Counted from the stretch's first letter, positions 15,078-24,210 are shown. The stretch is 31,839 bases of DNA from Yes71-27 sp040758635 (GCA_040758635.1 JBFLVI010000028.1:1-31839), one strand, 5' to 3'. Notes: generated by a model not told the origin, from the sequence alone. A program made the numbers and translations.

Positions 15078-18000
15078 ATGAGACTCTTTAGTCGGGGTGC
15101 GTTGAACCGGTGGGCGGTCCTCCTCGCCGTTTTCTGGTGCCTGGCGGTCTTGAGCTTTGCGATAGCGCACGAGACTCCGGTGGGGACGATTGAAGGGCGC
15201 GTTACCGCTGCCGACACCGGCCGGGCGATTCCCGGCACGCTGGTCTCGCTGGTGCCCGCCAAGTCCCCGGTGCCTGAGAACGAAATCAAGCGCGTGCAGA
15301 CCGACGAAGAAGGCCGCTTCCGGTTTGACGCCGTCCCGGCGGGAGATTATAAGATAGAAGCGTGCAGCCGGATTCACAGCTACTCGCCGGCAAAGATTGC
15401 GCTGCGCGAAGGAGAATTAAAGCACCTCGACCTGGCCCTTACACCCGGTCCGTACTACTTCAACCTCTACAACCCCCAGCATACGTTCTTGAGCCGGGAA
15501 AAACCGCAAGTCGTGCTCGACGGCTTCACTCCCGGCGACTATGCGGTGGTTGACGTTTACCGGGTGAACACCGATAAGGTTTTCGCCGGCAGGGCCGGTT
15601 TCATATATCAACTTTTGATGAACCCGTGGGGCGAAATCGCCGTCAAAGATCCGGCTAAAGAGCCGGCGATAGAAGCGTGCAAATCGCTTGAGGTAAAAAT
15701 CACCGCGCGCGACAACGAGGGCGTGTACCACCAGCAGGTGGAATTAGGGCGGCAGCAGCCGGGAATATACGTCGTCATCGTTTCCACCGCGGGTATGCAG
15801 AGGACCAGTTGGTTTGCTGTGGGCGATGTCGGTCTGGTCACCAAAGAAAGCGGCGGTGGATTTGCTGGCCTACGTGGTGGAACTCGAGAGCGGTAGGCCG
15901 GTTCCGGACGCGGAGATCAAAGTTTTTCAAGGAAGCAGAATAATCCACTCCTGTGAAACCGGCGCGGACGGAATGTGGCGCGGTCCCGTTAAGTCGGACC
16001 GGAGCGGGCCGGCAGGGAGGCTCGTAATCGCCCGCAAAGGCGAATCGCCCGCCTTCGTTACCACTTACTGGGAAACCCCGCGGAGCGACTCGCTGAAAAT
16101 CTATGCGTACACCGACCGGCCCGTCTACCGGCCGGGGCAGGAGGTCCATTTCAAGGGGATAGTGCGCGAGTTTTTAAACGAGCTCTACCGGGTGCCGCAG
16201 CAGGGGCAAGCGCGCGTTCAGGTCAGGGACCGGCGGGACACCCTAGTGTATTCCGGGTCGTTTTCGCTCACCCGCTTCGGTTCGTTCTTCGGGCAGTTCA
16301 CCCTGCCCGAGTACGCGCCCACCGGCCCGTATTACATCACGTGCACGTTCGGGGGACACACGGAAACGGCCTTCTTCACCGTGGCCGAATACCGCAAGCC
16401 CGAGTTTGCCGTATCCGTAAATATGCCCGACAAACAATGCGTGCGCGGGGAAAAGGTCAAAGCGAAAATCAAAGCGGAATACTACTTCGGCGCTCCGGTA
16501 GCCGGGGCGGAAGTCCACTACACGGTTTTCCGCGCCGACTACTGGTTCTGGCCGGGCCGGGATGAGTTTTACGGGGGGTACGAGGAGTACGGGAACCACG
16601 GCGAGGTGGTTTCCGAAGGAACAGCGCGGACGGACGCGAGCGGCGAACTGGCAGTCCAGTTTTTGACCGATTGGAAACTGCCGCCCGAGACTCACCAGCC
16701 GGTTGACCAGCGGTTTACGGTTGCAGTCACCGTCACGGAAAAGGACGGCCGCTCAGCCACCGGTGAGGGGACCATCATCGCCACGCAGGGGGAGTTCAAT
16801 ATCGGCGTGGAGCCCGCGCGGTGGGTCGTGACGCCGGGAGAGAGCGCCCGGTTCAAACTGACGGCGTTCGACTACGACGGGAAGCCCCAGCGGGGTGTTG
16901 CACTTAACGTCGCGGCCAGCCGGGTCCGGTGGGACAGCGGGAAGGAAATCACGACCGCCGTTGTCAACAAAAAGTTGCGTACGGACAATGAGGGGCGCGC
17001 CGAATTCGCGTTCACCCCGCCGGAACCGGGCTCGTATGTCATAAAAGCGAACGGGCAGGACGACCGGGGCAACCGGATCACTTCGGCGACCTGGCTCTGG
17101 GTTGCGGGAGAGGGCGAGTACCGCGGTTACCGATACCCCGACCTGGAGATTTTCATGGACAAAACCGCGTACGAACCCGGCGACACCGCAAAGGTGTTAA
17201 TCAACGCAGGGGAAGAAGGGGCGGCGGCGCTGCTCACCGTTGAGGGCCGGAACTTGTACGAGCACAGGTTGGTGGAGCTGAACAGCAGGTCGACGCTGGT
17301 GGAAATACCCGTGCGCTCCGAATACCGGCCGAACTTTTACGTTTCGGTTTGCTACGTAAAGGGGAAAAGGTACGTAACGCAGACTGCCGAGGCCAGGGTG
17401 TCGCTGAAGCAGCAGACGCTCAAACTGACCGTCACCCCCGAAAAGAAGAAGTACGGGCCCGGGGACGAGGTGAGCTGTACCGTCAAGACGGCGGACGCGG
17501 AAGGCAGGCCCGTCCGGGCCGAGGTCTCGCTCGGCGTCATCGACGAGGCCATCTATGCCATCCGCAGGGACGATACCAGGCCGATACTCGACTATTTTTA
17601 CTCCTACCAGGGCAACATGGTCGCCACGAACTATTCTTTCCCGGACATATACCTGAGCGGCGACAAGACCGCCCCTACCGGGGAAGTGCGCGAGGACTTC
17701 GCGGATACTGCCTGCTGGCTGCCGGCTGTGGTTACGGATGAAAAGGGCGAGGCCCGGATCTCCTTCAAGCTGCCCGACAACCTCACCACGTGGCGTTTTA
17801 CCGCGCGGGGCTGCACGCTTGACACCGCCGTGGGGGAATGTACCGCGAGCATTGTTGCCGCAAAGGATTTTCTTGTCCGGCTCCAGACGCCGCGCTTTTT
17901 AACGGCGGGCGACGAAGCGCTGATCTCCGCGATGGTCCACAACTACCTGCCGGAGGAGCAGGAGGTTACGGTCGCGCTCGAAGCCCCGGACCTCAAGCTC

Positions 18001-19758
18001 CAAAGCCCGTCACCCCAAACGGTGAGGGTTCGGGGCGGCGGGGTTGAACAGGTTGCGTGGCCGGCAACAGCGGCGAAGTTAGGGATGGTTTCGCTGACGG
18101 TCTACGCGAGCTGCCCGGCGGCGGACGACGCGATGCGGCTGACCCTCCCGGTCCACCCGCCCGGCACGCGGGTAGTCGAAACGCGCACCGGTACGCTGGC
18201 CGCCGGGAGCGTAACGGAGAAACTCACCGTCCGCAGCGAGGCGTTCCCGGGAGCGAGTGAAATCCGGGTGCGCCTGGCGCCGTCGCTGGCCGCGACCATG
18301 CTGGGCGGCCTCGAATACCTGGCCCGGTATCCGTACGGCTGCACGGAGCAGACGATGAGCGCGTTTTTGCCGGACGTGGTGATCTGGCGCACGATGAAGT
18401 CGCTCGGCATCCGCAACCCCGAGTTAGAGAAGCAGCTTCCGGATATGGTGGGCAAGGGCCTGAACCGGCTCTACGACTTCCAGCGCAGTGACAGCGGCGG
18501 CTGGGGCTGGTGCGAGTACGGTCAAAACGACCTGTGGATGACGTCCTATGTCGTCTTCGGGCTTTTGACGGCACGGGAGGCCGGGTTCGCGGTAAACGAG
18601 AATGTGCTGTCCCTTGCGGCGCTTGAACAGGCAATCGCGGCGGAAAAGAAAGACGTGGACAAAAAGATTTACGGCCTTTACGTCCTTTCGCTCGGCGGAC
18701 AAAAGGAAAAGGTAAAAGCCGGCCTTGAACCGGTTTTGAACGGCAAAACCTCCTTGGGTCCGCGCGAGACCGCGCTGGTCACCCTGACCCTGAATAACAC
18801 CGGTGAAACGGAACGTTCCCGGAAATACCTCGAGCTTCTCTGGGGGCAGGCGAACATCACCCCAAGCGAGATATATTGGGAGAACAAGACCGGCGAATAC
18901 TTAGAGGCATCGACGGAGACCACCGCGCTCGCGCTGACGGCGGTGATCAAGCTCACGCCCGCCGACGAACGGACGTCCAGGATAGTGCGCTGGCTTACCC
19001 GGCAGCGCCGGTTCAACCACTGGGTTTCGACGCGCGATACCGCGCTGGTCCTATACGCCCTGTCGGACTACCTGAAGCTGACCCGGGAGGCCGATGCGGA
19101 CTTTACGGCCGCCGTCTTCTGCAACGGGGAGGAGATTGAGACGGTGCGGTTCGGCAAGGATTCGCTGTTCTCACCGGAGCAGGAGATAAAGGTCGATCCC
19201 GGAAAGATCCGTCCGGGGGAAAACAGCGTTGAGTTTACGGTGTACGGACGGGGTATGCTTTACTACACGGTCGAGCTGAAGCAGTTTTTAGAGGATTCGC
19301 CGCCGGGCGCTCCCCGTTCCGGAATCACCGTCAAGCGCGAATACAGGAAGCTTGTCTCGCGCCGGGACGAGAAGTCCGGCACCGTCAGCCTTCAGCCCGC
19401 AAGGTTCGCCGCCACCGATTTTAAGAACGGCGACGTGGTGCGCGTGCGGCTCACCGTCAATTCCCCGCGCCTGTACCGGCACCTGATCGTGGAGGATTAC
19501 CTGCCCGCCGGGTTCGAGGCGTTCGACCGCGGCAGGATGGAGCTCTGGGAGTGGGACTACTGGTGGGTTGACCGGGACGTGCGCGACGACTGGGTGACCT
19601 TCTACATCGAAACGCTGCCGAAGGGCGAAAGCGTGCTCGAGTACGAGATGCGCGCGGGAATCCCCGGAACCTACCGCGCCAGACCGCCGCTTGTCGAGGC
19701 CATGTATCAACCAGACGTAGCCGCACACGGTGTTGAGCAAAAGGTGAGCGTCCGATGA
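15078..19758 (+). pseudogene. Bacterial alpha-2-macroglobulin with one frameshift
   Basis: A thioester protease-trap protein; about 1,559 aa if one base is ignored. The N-terminus has a signal or anchor segment (about residues 12-30) with an AIA-H cleavage site, and a carboxypeptidase-regulatory-like domain (TIEGRVTAADTGRAIPGT, VPAGDYKIEA). Then come MG domains (TDRPVYRPGQEVHFKGIV at about 345), the A2M region (CWLPAVVTDEKGEARISFKL) and the thioester PYGCTEQ with Cys near residue 1088 (18340-18351), and the C-terminal MG10 part (YLPAGFEAFDRG). The reading frame changes by +1 near 15846: WFAVGDVGLVTK in one frame continues as KAAVDLLAYVVELESGRPV in the next. GAGGAGG precedes the ATG. Both halves are otherwise intact, so the frameshift is recent or an error. 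Confidence 0.9.
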
Positions 19759-20550
19759 AACCGGGCAATCCCTTGCTCTCCGGCAGGCGCCAAAAGGTTG
19801 TCTTAACCGCTGTTGCGCTTGCGGCCGTCGTCCTGCTCGGGACGTGGGCGGCCGCGCAGCCGGGGCGGTGGCACGTCATTGCGGCGTACCGCACCGGCCT
19901 CGACGACCGGACGCCGGCGCAGATTCACAACGCCCGGCTGGCGGTGCAGGCGATCGACGGCAGGCTCCTGCCGCCGGGCGGGGAGTTCTCGTTCAACAAG
20001 ACGGTCGGCTCCTGGTCGGCGGACCGGGGTTACGTCAAAGCGCCGGTAAGCTATGAGGGTGAGCTGATCCCGAGTTGGGGCGGAGGCGTCTGCCAGGCCT
20101 CCACCACCCTTTACAACGCCGCCCTCCTCGCCGGGCTCGAGATCCTCGAACGGCACCGCCACCAGTTTCCGCCGCGCTACGCGCCGCCGGGGCAGGACGC
20201 CGCCGTAGCGCAGTACAACATCGACCTGCGTTTCCGCAACCCCTATGACCGGCCGGTCAGGATAGAAGCGGAGGTCCGGGGGAAGTGGCTCATCTGCCGC
20301 ATTATTTCCCGGAAGCTGCCGGACGGCGACATAACCGTCGAAAGGGAGATCAGGGAGGTCATCCCCCCCGGGAGAGGTGGTCAGGGCGAGCGGCACCGGT
20401 CCGGAAATGACTTGGCGCATGGTCACCCGTGGGGCGCCCGGCCTGCGCGTAGCCGTCTACCGCCGGGTGACCCGAGAGGGACAATCGGAGCGTACCCTAA
20501 TATCCGAGGACACCTACCCGCCGCTGAACCGGCTGATCCGCGGCGAATAG
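19755..20550 (+). pseudogene. VanW-family protein with a frameshift near the C-terminus
   Basis: VanW proteins are exported or membrane-attached proteins of Gram-positive bacteria, linked to the wall and to glycopeptide resistance clusters; the reaction is unknown. After an N-terminal membrane segment (about residues 15-34) the sequence shows AAYRTGLDDRTPAQIHNARL, LPPGGEFSFNKTVGSWS, GGGVCQASTTLYNAALLAGL and ERHRHQFPPRYAPPGQDAAV, all family hallmarks. The frame breaks at the run of seven C's (20363-20369). With six C's the protein continues VIPPGEVVRASGTGPEMTW and ends NRLIRGE at 20550, about 264 aa. Without this correction an unrelated tail runs to 20666. The ATG overlaps the macroglobulin stop by four bases. 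Confidence 0.88.
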
Positions 20551-20741
20551 GCGTATTTGTAACAGAAGACCCTTCGCAGCAGCTTGTGTCTGGGTCATTT
20601 CGAGGAAAAAATGAAACCGCCGGCCAAGTCATTTGCATACCCGGATGGTTCGCTTTAGTTGCTTGAAAAACGCACACGGGGGCCGCTTTTTTTGTCCGGG
20701 CGAACCCGGGAGGACTGGGCACGGCAGCGCGGGGCGGTTTG

Positions 20742-21044
20742 TTATCCGGATCTGGCCGGGGTTATCTTAAAGACCACTGTGCCGCCACCGGTCCATTCGC
20801 AGGGGTCGGGGCACTGTACGAAGGCGGACTCTCCTTCGCGTGCCAGGCCGAGCGACACAGGTGAGACGCCCCGGCTGAGCGCGATGTAGTAGGGGAGGAG
20901 TGCGGTCAGGGCGTGCAGGCAGAGGGGTTTTTCCGCGACAAGTTTAAACCCCTCGATAATGGAAAAAGCGTCTCCTTCCCGGTAGACCGGACAGTTTCCT
21001 TTGACCGCTACTACCTTGATTTCCAAGTTGGCCGGTTTTTGCAT
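20742..21044 (-). CDS. TIGR04076-family small protein
   Basis: A 100-aa soluble protein. It has the family pattern: an N-terminal strand LEIKVVAVKGNCPVYREGD, then CLHALTALLPYYIALSRG, LGLAREGESAFVQCPDP and a C-terminal GGGTVVFKI. Conserved cysteines at positions 18, 42 and two in CPDPCEW suggest metal or cluster binding; the function is not known. GAGGAGGG precedes the ATG at a normal distance. It is read toward the end of the VanW gene (convergent) and follows the SMR exporter gene by 72 bases, perhaps in one transcript. The 190 bases between it and the VanW end hold no gene I can support. Confidence 0.85.
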   Translation of the reverse strand: MQKPANLEIKVVAVKGNCPVYREGDAFSIIEGFKLVAEKPLCLHALTALLPYYIALSRGVSPVSLGLAREGESAFVQCPDPCEWTGGGTVVFKITPARSG

Positions 21045-21116
21045 CAGTTTCCCTCCTCGAACAATTTCCGGCGGCCTGCATTAGTGACGGCACGAACCGC
21101 TCCTGCGCCTCCTGTC

Positions 21117-21437
21117 TCATATACCTTCGGTCAAATGCAGACCGGCCACACCGATTATGATCAGTCCGAGGCAAAAAACCTTTGGGGCGCCCGCCGGTTC
21201 CTTGAACCAGAGGATTCCTACTGCCGCTATGAGCGCTGTTCCCAGGCCGGACCACACCGCGTAAGCAAGGCTGACGTCGATCTTTTTGAGGGCGAGCGTC
21301 AGTGAACCAAGACTGAGCCCGTACAGGAGGAACATCAAGACGGACGGCAAAAACCTGGTAAATCCCTGGGAAAGCTTCATACAGGTGGTGCCCGAGACTT
21401 CCAGAACTATGGCCAGTACTAAATAAATCCAGCTCAT
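21117..21437 (-). CDS. SMR-family multidrug exporter (EmrE-like)
   Basis: A 106-aa protein with four membrane helices. The proton- and substrate-binding glutamate is E13 in LAIVLEVSGTTCMKLS, equivalent to E14 of EmrE. The loop AYAVWSGLGTALIAAVG carries the conserved Tyr and Trp of the substrate-binding site, and the last helix (FCLGLIIIGVAGLHL) is the dimer helix. The WSGLG form fits the quaternary-compound exporters better than guanidinium exporters, which have WTGIG. AGGGG lies eight bases before the ATG at 21437; an upstream in-frame GTG at 21446 is too close to that site. Single gene, so it likely forms an antiparallel homodimer. Confidence 0.9.
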   Translation of the reverse strand: MSWIYLVLAIVLEVSGTTCMKLSQGFTRFLPSVLMFLLYGLSLGSLTLALKKIDVSLAYAVWSGLGTALIAAVGILWFKEPAGAPKVFCLGLIIIGVAGLHLTEGI

Positions 21438-21526
21438 ATTTGCCACCCCTCAGAAATACGCGGTTTTCAAAAGGGCCCGCTCATTTGCTCTATTCTCGGT
21501 ATATAACGGGTCCCGATTTGCCCGGG

Positions 21527-22036
21527 CTACCGTGACAACGTTTCGGCGAGGTCTGCGAACTCGGCAAGTTTTCTTTCCCCCCAGCCGATACTCACGTGCC
21601 GGACGATTCCGGCTTTGTCCACCCAGACAGTTTGCGGGACGGCATAGGCGTTGTATGCCGCGGCGGCCTCTCCCCGGGCGTCAAGCAGCGCGACAAGATC
21701 CAGGTCGTGCTGCGCCAGAAAACGGGCTGCCGGTTCTTGCTCCTGGGCGATAAGCAGCACCTGGACGCCCTTGTTCCGCCATTCCGGAAAGTAAGGCTGC
21801 AACTGCAGCACTTCTTGCACGCATGGCGGTCAGGTGGGACTAAAGAAGATCAGCATCACCGGCTGTCTTTGAAAATCGTCCGGGAAACGGACCGTCTTTT
21901 CTCCCGCCAGGTCGGGGAGGGCGAAGGCCGGCGCCTTCTCGCCCTGCAGTTCCGGGGCTTCCGGGCCGCCCGCGAGCCTGCAACCGCCGGCGATCAGCAA
22001 CAGCAAACCGAAGAACAGGGCCGCAAACCGTTTCAT
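21527..22036 (-). CDS. Thioredoxin-fold lipoprotein, predicted selenoprotein (UxxC)
   Basis: Read through the UGA at 21832-21830 this is a 169-aa TlpA/AhpC-TSA-like protein. The signal peptide MKRFAALFFGLLLLIAGGC suggests lipidation at C19, so it acts outside the membrane. The active-site strand PVMLIFFSPT is followed by UGA-PPC: the codon for the first cysteine of CxxC is UGA (Sec69), and Cys72 follows. The rest of the fold continues in the same frame: VQEVLQLQPYFPEW, VLLIAQEQEP, the cis-proline in YAVPQTVWVD (P134) and IVRHVSIGWG. GGAGGAG precedes the ATG at 22036. A SECIS-like hairpin follows the UGA. It is the third gene after the CXXC protein and the membrane 4Fe-4S protein. Alternative: a nonsense mutation, which would have to fall by chance at this exact codon. 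Confidence 0.85.
21793..21813 (-). promoter_or_regulatory. SECIS-like hairpin after the in-frame UGA
   Basis: Minus strand: AAG-U-GCUGC-AGUU-GCAGC-CUU. Three pairs, a single bulged U, five GC-rich pairs and the tetraloop AGUU. The loop begins 25 bases after the UGA. Bacterial SECIS elements that bind SelB have a short stem, a bulged U and a G in the first two loop positions, all present here. Confidence 0.7.
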
Positions 22037-22054
22037 TTTGCTCCTCCTTGTCAT

Positions 22055-22071
22055 GGCGGGCACAGCCCGCC
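22055..22071 (-). other. GC hairpin between the 4Fe-4S and redoxin genes
   Basis: GGCGGGC-TGT-GCCCGCC on the minus strand makes seven GC pairs with a three-base loop, just upstream of the redoxin ribosome site. No T-run follows, so it is more likely a processing or stability element than a terminator. A similar stem, GGTGGGC-TCC-GCCCACC, lies in the last codons of the 4Fe-4S gene (22134-22150). Confidence 0.45.
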
Positions 22072-22112
22072 CTAAGGATTGAGAAGGCGGAGGTCGGCAA
22101 GCAACGCTCAGC

Positions 22113-23003
22113 CTATTTTCTTAACGGTGCGCCGGTGGGCGGAGCCCACCCTGCTTTGTTTTGCGCGAACCGGAACACAAGCGCTCCGGAAGGGCAGGCC
22201 CTGGTACATTCAAGGCAGCGCACGCATTCGGGATGGTTGGGGTTCTGCATTACCGGGGCCCCCACCGGGCACACTTCACCGCACGTGCCGCAGCCGGTGC
22301 ACCTGCCGCCGTCGCGCTCCAGCCGCCAGAGGCTCAGCGGGTTGAAAAGGCTGTAAAAGGCGCCCAGGGGGCAGGCGGTGCGGCAGAAAACCCGGAAAAC
22401 AAAAGGCATCAGCGCCAGGAAAAACGCCAGTACCGCCACCTTCCAGGTGAAAAGCCACCCGGTCAGCGCCCGCAGCTCGGGACGGCCGAGAACCAGAGGC
22501 AGCCCGGCTTCGAGCGTCCCCGCCGGGCAGAGAAACTTGCAGAAGTACGGCGCTCCCAAACCCGCGCCGTCCACCCAGGCAACCGGGAGCAGCAGGGTGA
22601 GGGCGAGCACGACGTACTTCAGCGACTGCAGGCCCCGGGGGAGGCGCACCTGCCGGGAGCGGGGGAGGGAAAGCGCCTCCTGCAGAAGCCCGAAAGGGCA
22701 GAGCCAGCCGCAGAAGAGGCGGCCGGCTGCGGCGCCCGCCGTTACCAGCAAGCCGCCGACGTACAGCGGGACCGATTGCGTGGCGGCCAGGAACGCCTGC
22801 AGGGAGCCCACCGGGCAGGCAAAAAGCGCCGCCGGGCAGGAGTAGCAGTTTAAGAAGGGAACGCAGACGGCCTTCGCCGGTCCGGTGTAAATTGCGGCCC
22901 GCGCGAACCCCGGCCAGTAGCCGTTGGCGGCGAACAGGGCGAGGAGCTGGACGGCCCGGCGCAGCCGCTTCAGTTTTTTTAGGGAATTCGCCGCCTCAGC
23001 CAA
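22113..23003 (-). CDS. Membrane 4Fe-4S protein (NapH/NosR-like)
   Basis: About 296 aa, with several membrane helices and many cysteines: FLNCYSCPAALFACPVG, LFCGWLCPFGLLQEA, FCKFLCPAGTLEAG and VFCRTACPLGAF, the CxxxCP pairs of NapH/NosR-type electron-transfer proteins. A C-terminal double cluster site follows, CTGCGTCGEVCPVG and CVRCLECTRACPSG. It should move electrons from the cytoplasm or quinone pool to a partner outside, here most likely the thioredoxin-fold selenoprotein. I choose the TTG at 23003, which overlaps the stop of the CXXC gene, with GGAG ten bases upstream. A longer in-frame reading to 23081 would run through that gene and gives no membrane-like sequence. Confidence 0.88.
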   Translation of the reverse strand: MAEAANSLKKLKRLRRAVQLLALFAANGYWPGFARAAIYTGPAKAVCVPFLNCYSCPAALFACPVGSLQAFLAATQSVPLYVGGLLVTAGAAAGRLFCGWLCPFGLLQEALSLPRSRQVRLPRGLQSLKYVVLALTLLLPVAWVDGAGLGAPYFCKFLCPAGTLEAGLPLVLGRPELRALTGWLFTWKVAVLAFFLALMPFVFRVFCRTACPLGAFYSLFNPLSLWRLERDGGRCTGCGTCGEVCPVGAPVMQNPNHPECVRCLECTRACPSGALVFRFAQNKAGWAPPTGAPLRK

Positions 23004-23160
23004 TACCGATGCACTCCAGGCAGAGCCGTGCCGCCTTTTGCAGGACCGCCAGTGCTTCACCCCGGGCGATTCCTGCTGCAAGCAACAGCAGGCCTGCCGC
23101 TAAAAGGAGCCAGGCGGCGAGTTTTTGTCCGAACCGAATTTTCTCCAAGGCGCTCACCAT
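22996..23160 (-). CDS. CD1871A-like small CXXC membrane protein
   Basis: A 54-aa ORF that is easily missed. It starts MVSALEKIRFGQKLAAW, has one membrane helix (about residues 15-31, LAAWLLLAAGLLLLAAG), then RGEALAVLQKAARLCLECIG with a CxxC at positions 47-50, and ends IGIG. This matches my memory of the CD1871A-type CXXC family: short, one helix, ending in CLECIGxG, encoded next to membrane 4Fe-4S genes. The ribosome site (TGATGAGAA) is weak. The stop codon TGA overlaps the TTG start of the 4Fe-4S gene. Probable role: thiol relay in the same membrane complex. Confidence 0.72.
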   Translation of the reverse strand: MVSALEKIRFGQKLAAWLLLAAGLLLLAAGIARGEALAVLQKAARLCLECIGIG

Positions 23161-23232
23161 TTCTCATCATAACACAGGCTGGGGCCGGCGGGAACCCTCC
23201 GCCGGCGGCCGGTTCCATTTTTATTTATCGGG

Positions 23233-23261
23233 TTGCGTTCCGTCCGGGGGCGGGTTATAAT
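23233..23261 (+). promoter_or_regulatory. Sigma-A-type promoter of the YkgJ-like gene
   Basis: TTGCGT and a perfect TATAAT separated by exactly 17 bases. The start codon lies about 40 bases downstream of the -10 box. The spacer is very GC-rich. Confidence 0.7.
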
Positions 23262-23302
23262 TATTTAGTCCGCTAAATTCTGTCTGAAAGAGAGGAACAG
23301 CT

Positions 23303-24076
23303 ATGGCAACGCTCAAAGAGGACCCGAGCCGTTTGAATTTAGGCAGCAAGATCCGGTTTGCGTGCCGCCCGGGGGTCAAGTGCTTCAATACCTGCTGCCG
23401 GGACGTGAACATTTTCCTCACGCCGAACGATGTTTACCGGATGAAGCAGCGCCTCAACATGACCTCGACCGAGTTTCTCGAAAAATACACCCTGATGTTT
23501 ATCTCGAAGGCGACCGGGCTTCCGGTGGTGCTCCTGAAGATGCGGGACGACAATAAGGAGTGCCACTTTTTGACGCCCCAGGGCTGCTCCATTTACAGCG
23601 ACCGTCCCTGGTCCTGCCGGATGTACCCCTTCAGCCTGAATACGGAAGACGAGACGTACAGCATTATTGCGGATCAGGAGACCTGCCTCGGTTTCAAGGA
23701 GGACCAGGAGTGGTATCTCGAGGACTGGCTGGCGGACCAGGGGGTGCTCTACCAGCGGGAGATAGACCGCCTTTTCAACGACGCGCTGGGCCGGCTTGAG
23801 TTTCCAAAGGACAAGATCCTGAACAGCCAGATTTCCCGGATGGTTTACATGGCCGCCTACGACCTGGACGCCTTCCGGCGGTTCGTCTTCGAGAGCCGCT
23901 TCCTCAAGATTTTCAACATTGCGCCACCGATAATCGAAAAGGTCAAGACCGATGACGAGGAGCTGGCACGGCTCGCGTTCCTGTGGCTAAAGTTCGGAAT
24001 GTCGGACAAGAACGCGCTTGAAATCAGGCCGGAGGTTCTGCAGCAGCAGGAAGAGACCGTCCAAAACCCGGAATAA
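23303..24076 (+). CDS. YkgJ-family cysteine-cluster protein
   Basis: A 257-aa soluble protein of the YkgJ/UPF0153 type, which binds zinc or an iron-sulfur cluster through scattered cysteines. The N-terminal part shows FACRPGVKCFNTCCRDVNIF, followed by a helical segment, then KECHFLTPQGCSIYSDRPW and SCRMYPFSL, the family signature. The C-terminal third is helical and has no known motif. Function is unknown; many members are near methylotrophy or metal genes. GAGG precedes the ATG. It is monocistronic: its own promoter lies upstream and a clear terminator downstream. Confidence 0.88.
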   Translation: MATLKEDPSRLNLGSKIRFACRPGVKCFNTCCRDVNIFLTPNDVYRMKQRLNMTSTEFLEKYTLMFISKATGLPVVLLKMRDDNKECHFLTPQGCSIYSDRPWSCRMYPFSLNTEDETYSIIADQETCLGFKEDQEWYLEDWLADQGVLYQREIDRLFNDALGRLEFPKDKILNSQISRMVYMAAYDLDAFRRFVFESRFLKIFNIAPPIIEKVKTDDEELARLAFLWLKFGMSDKNALEIRPEVLQQQEETVQNPE

Positions 24077-24118
24077 AGCGCCAAAGAAAGGATTTGTCGC
24101 TTTTCTAAAGGTTTGCCT

Positions 24119-24143
24119 GCCGCTTCGAGCGGCTTTTATTTTT
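24119..24143 (+). terminator. Rho-independent terminator after the YkgJ-like gene
   Basis: GCCGCT-TCG-AGCGGC followed by TTTTATTTTT. Six-pair stem with a 3-base loop, 42 bases after the stop codon. Confidence 0.9.
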
Positions 24144-24210
24144 AAGAGTGAATCTTTTATGTGGATGTTGAGAAGCTAACCTCTGTAAAATCACCGGCGG
24201 GGAAACATTA

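Noticed and set aside
20662..20695. Possible terminator between the convergent VanW and TIGR04076 genes (AAAAACGC...GCTTTTTTT)
   Set aside because: The paired part is mostly A-T with one bulge; too weak to list as a feature.
23004..23081. N-terminal extension of the 4Fe-4S protein
   Set aside because: It lies in another frame of the CXXC gene and has no membrane or cluster motifs.
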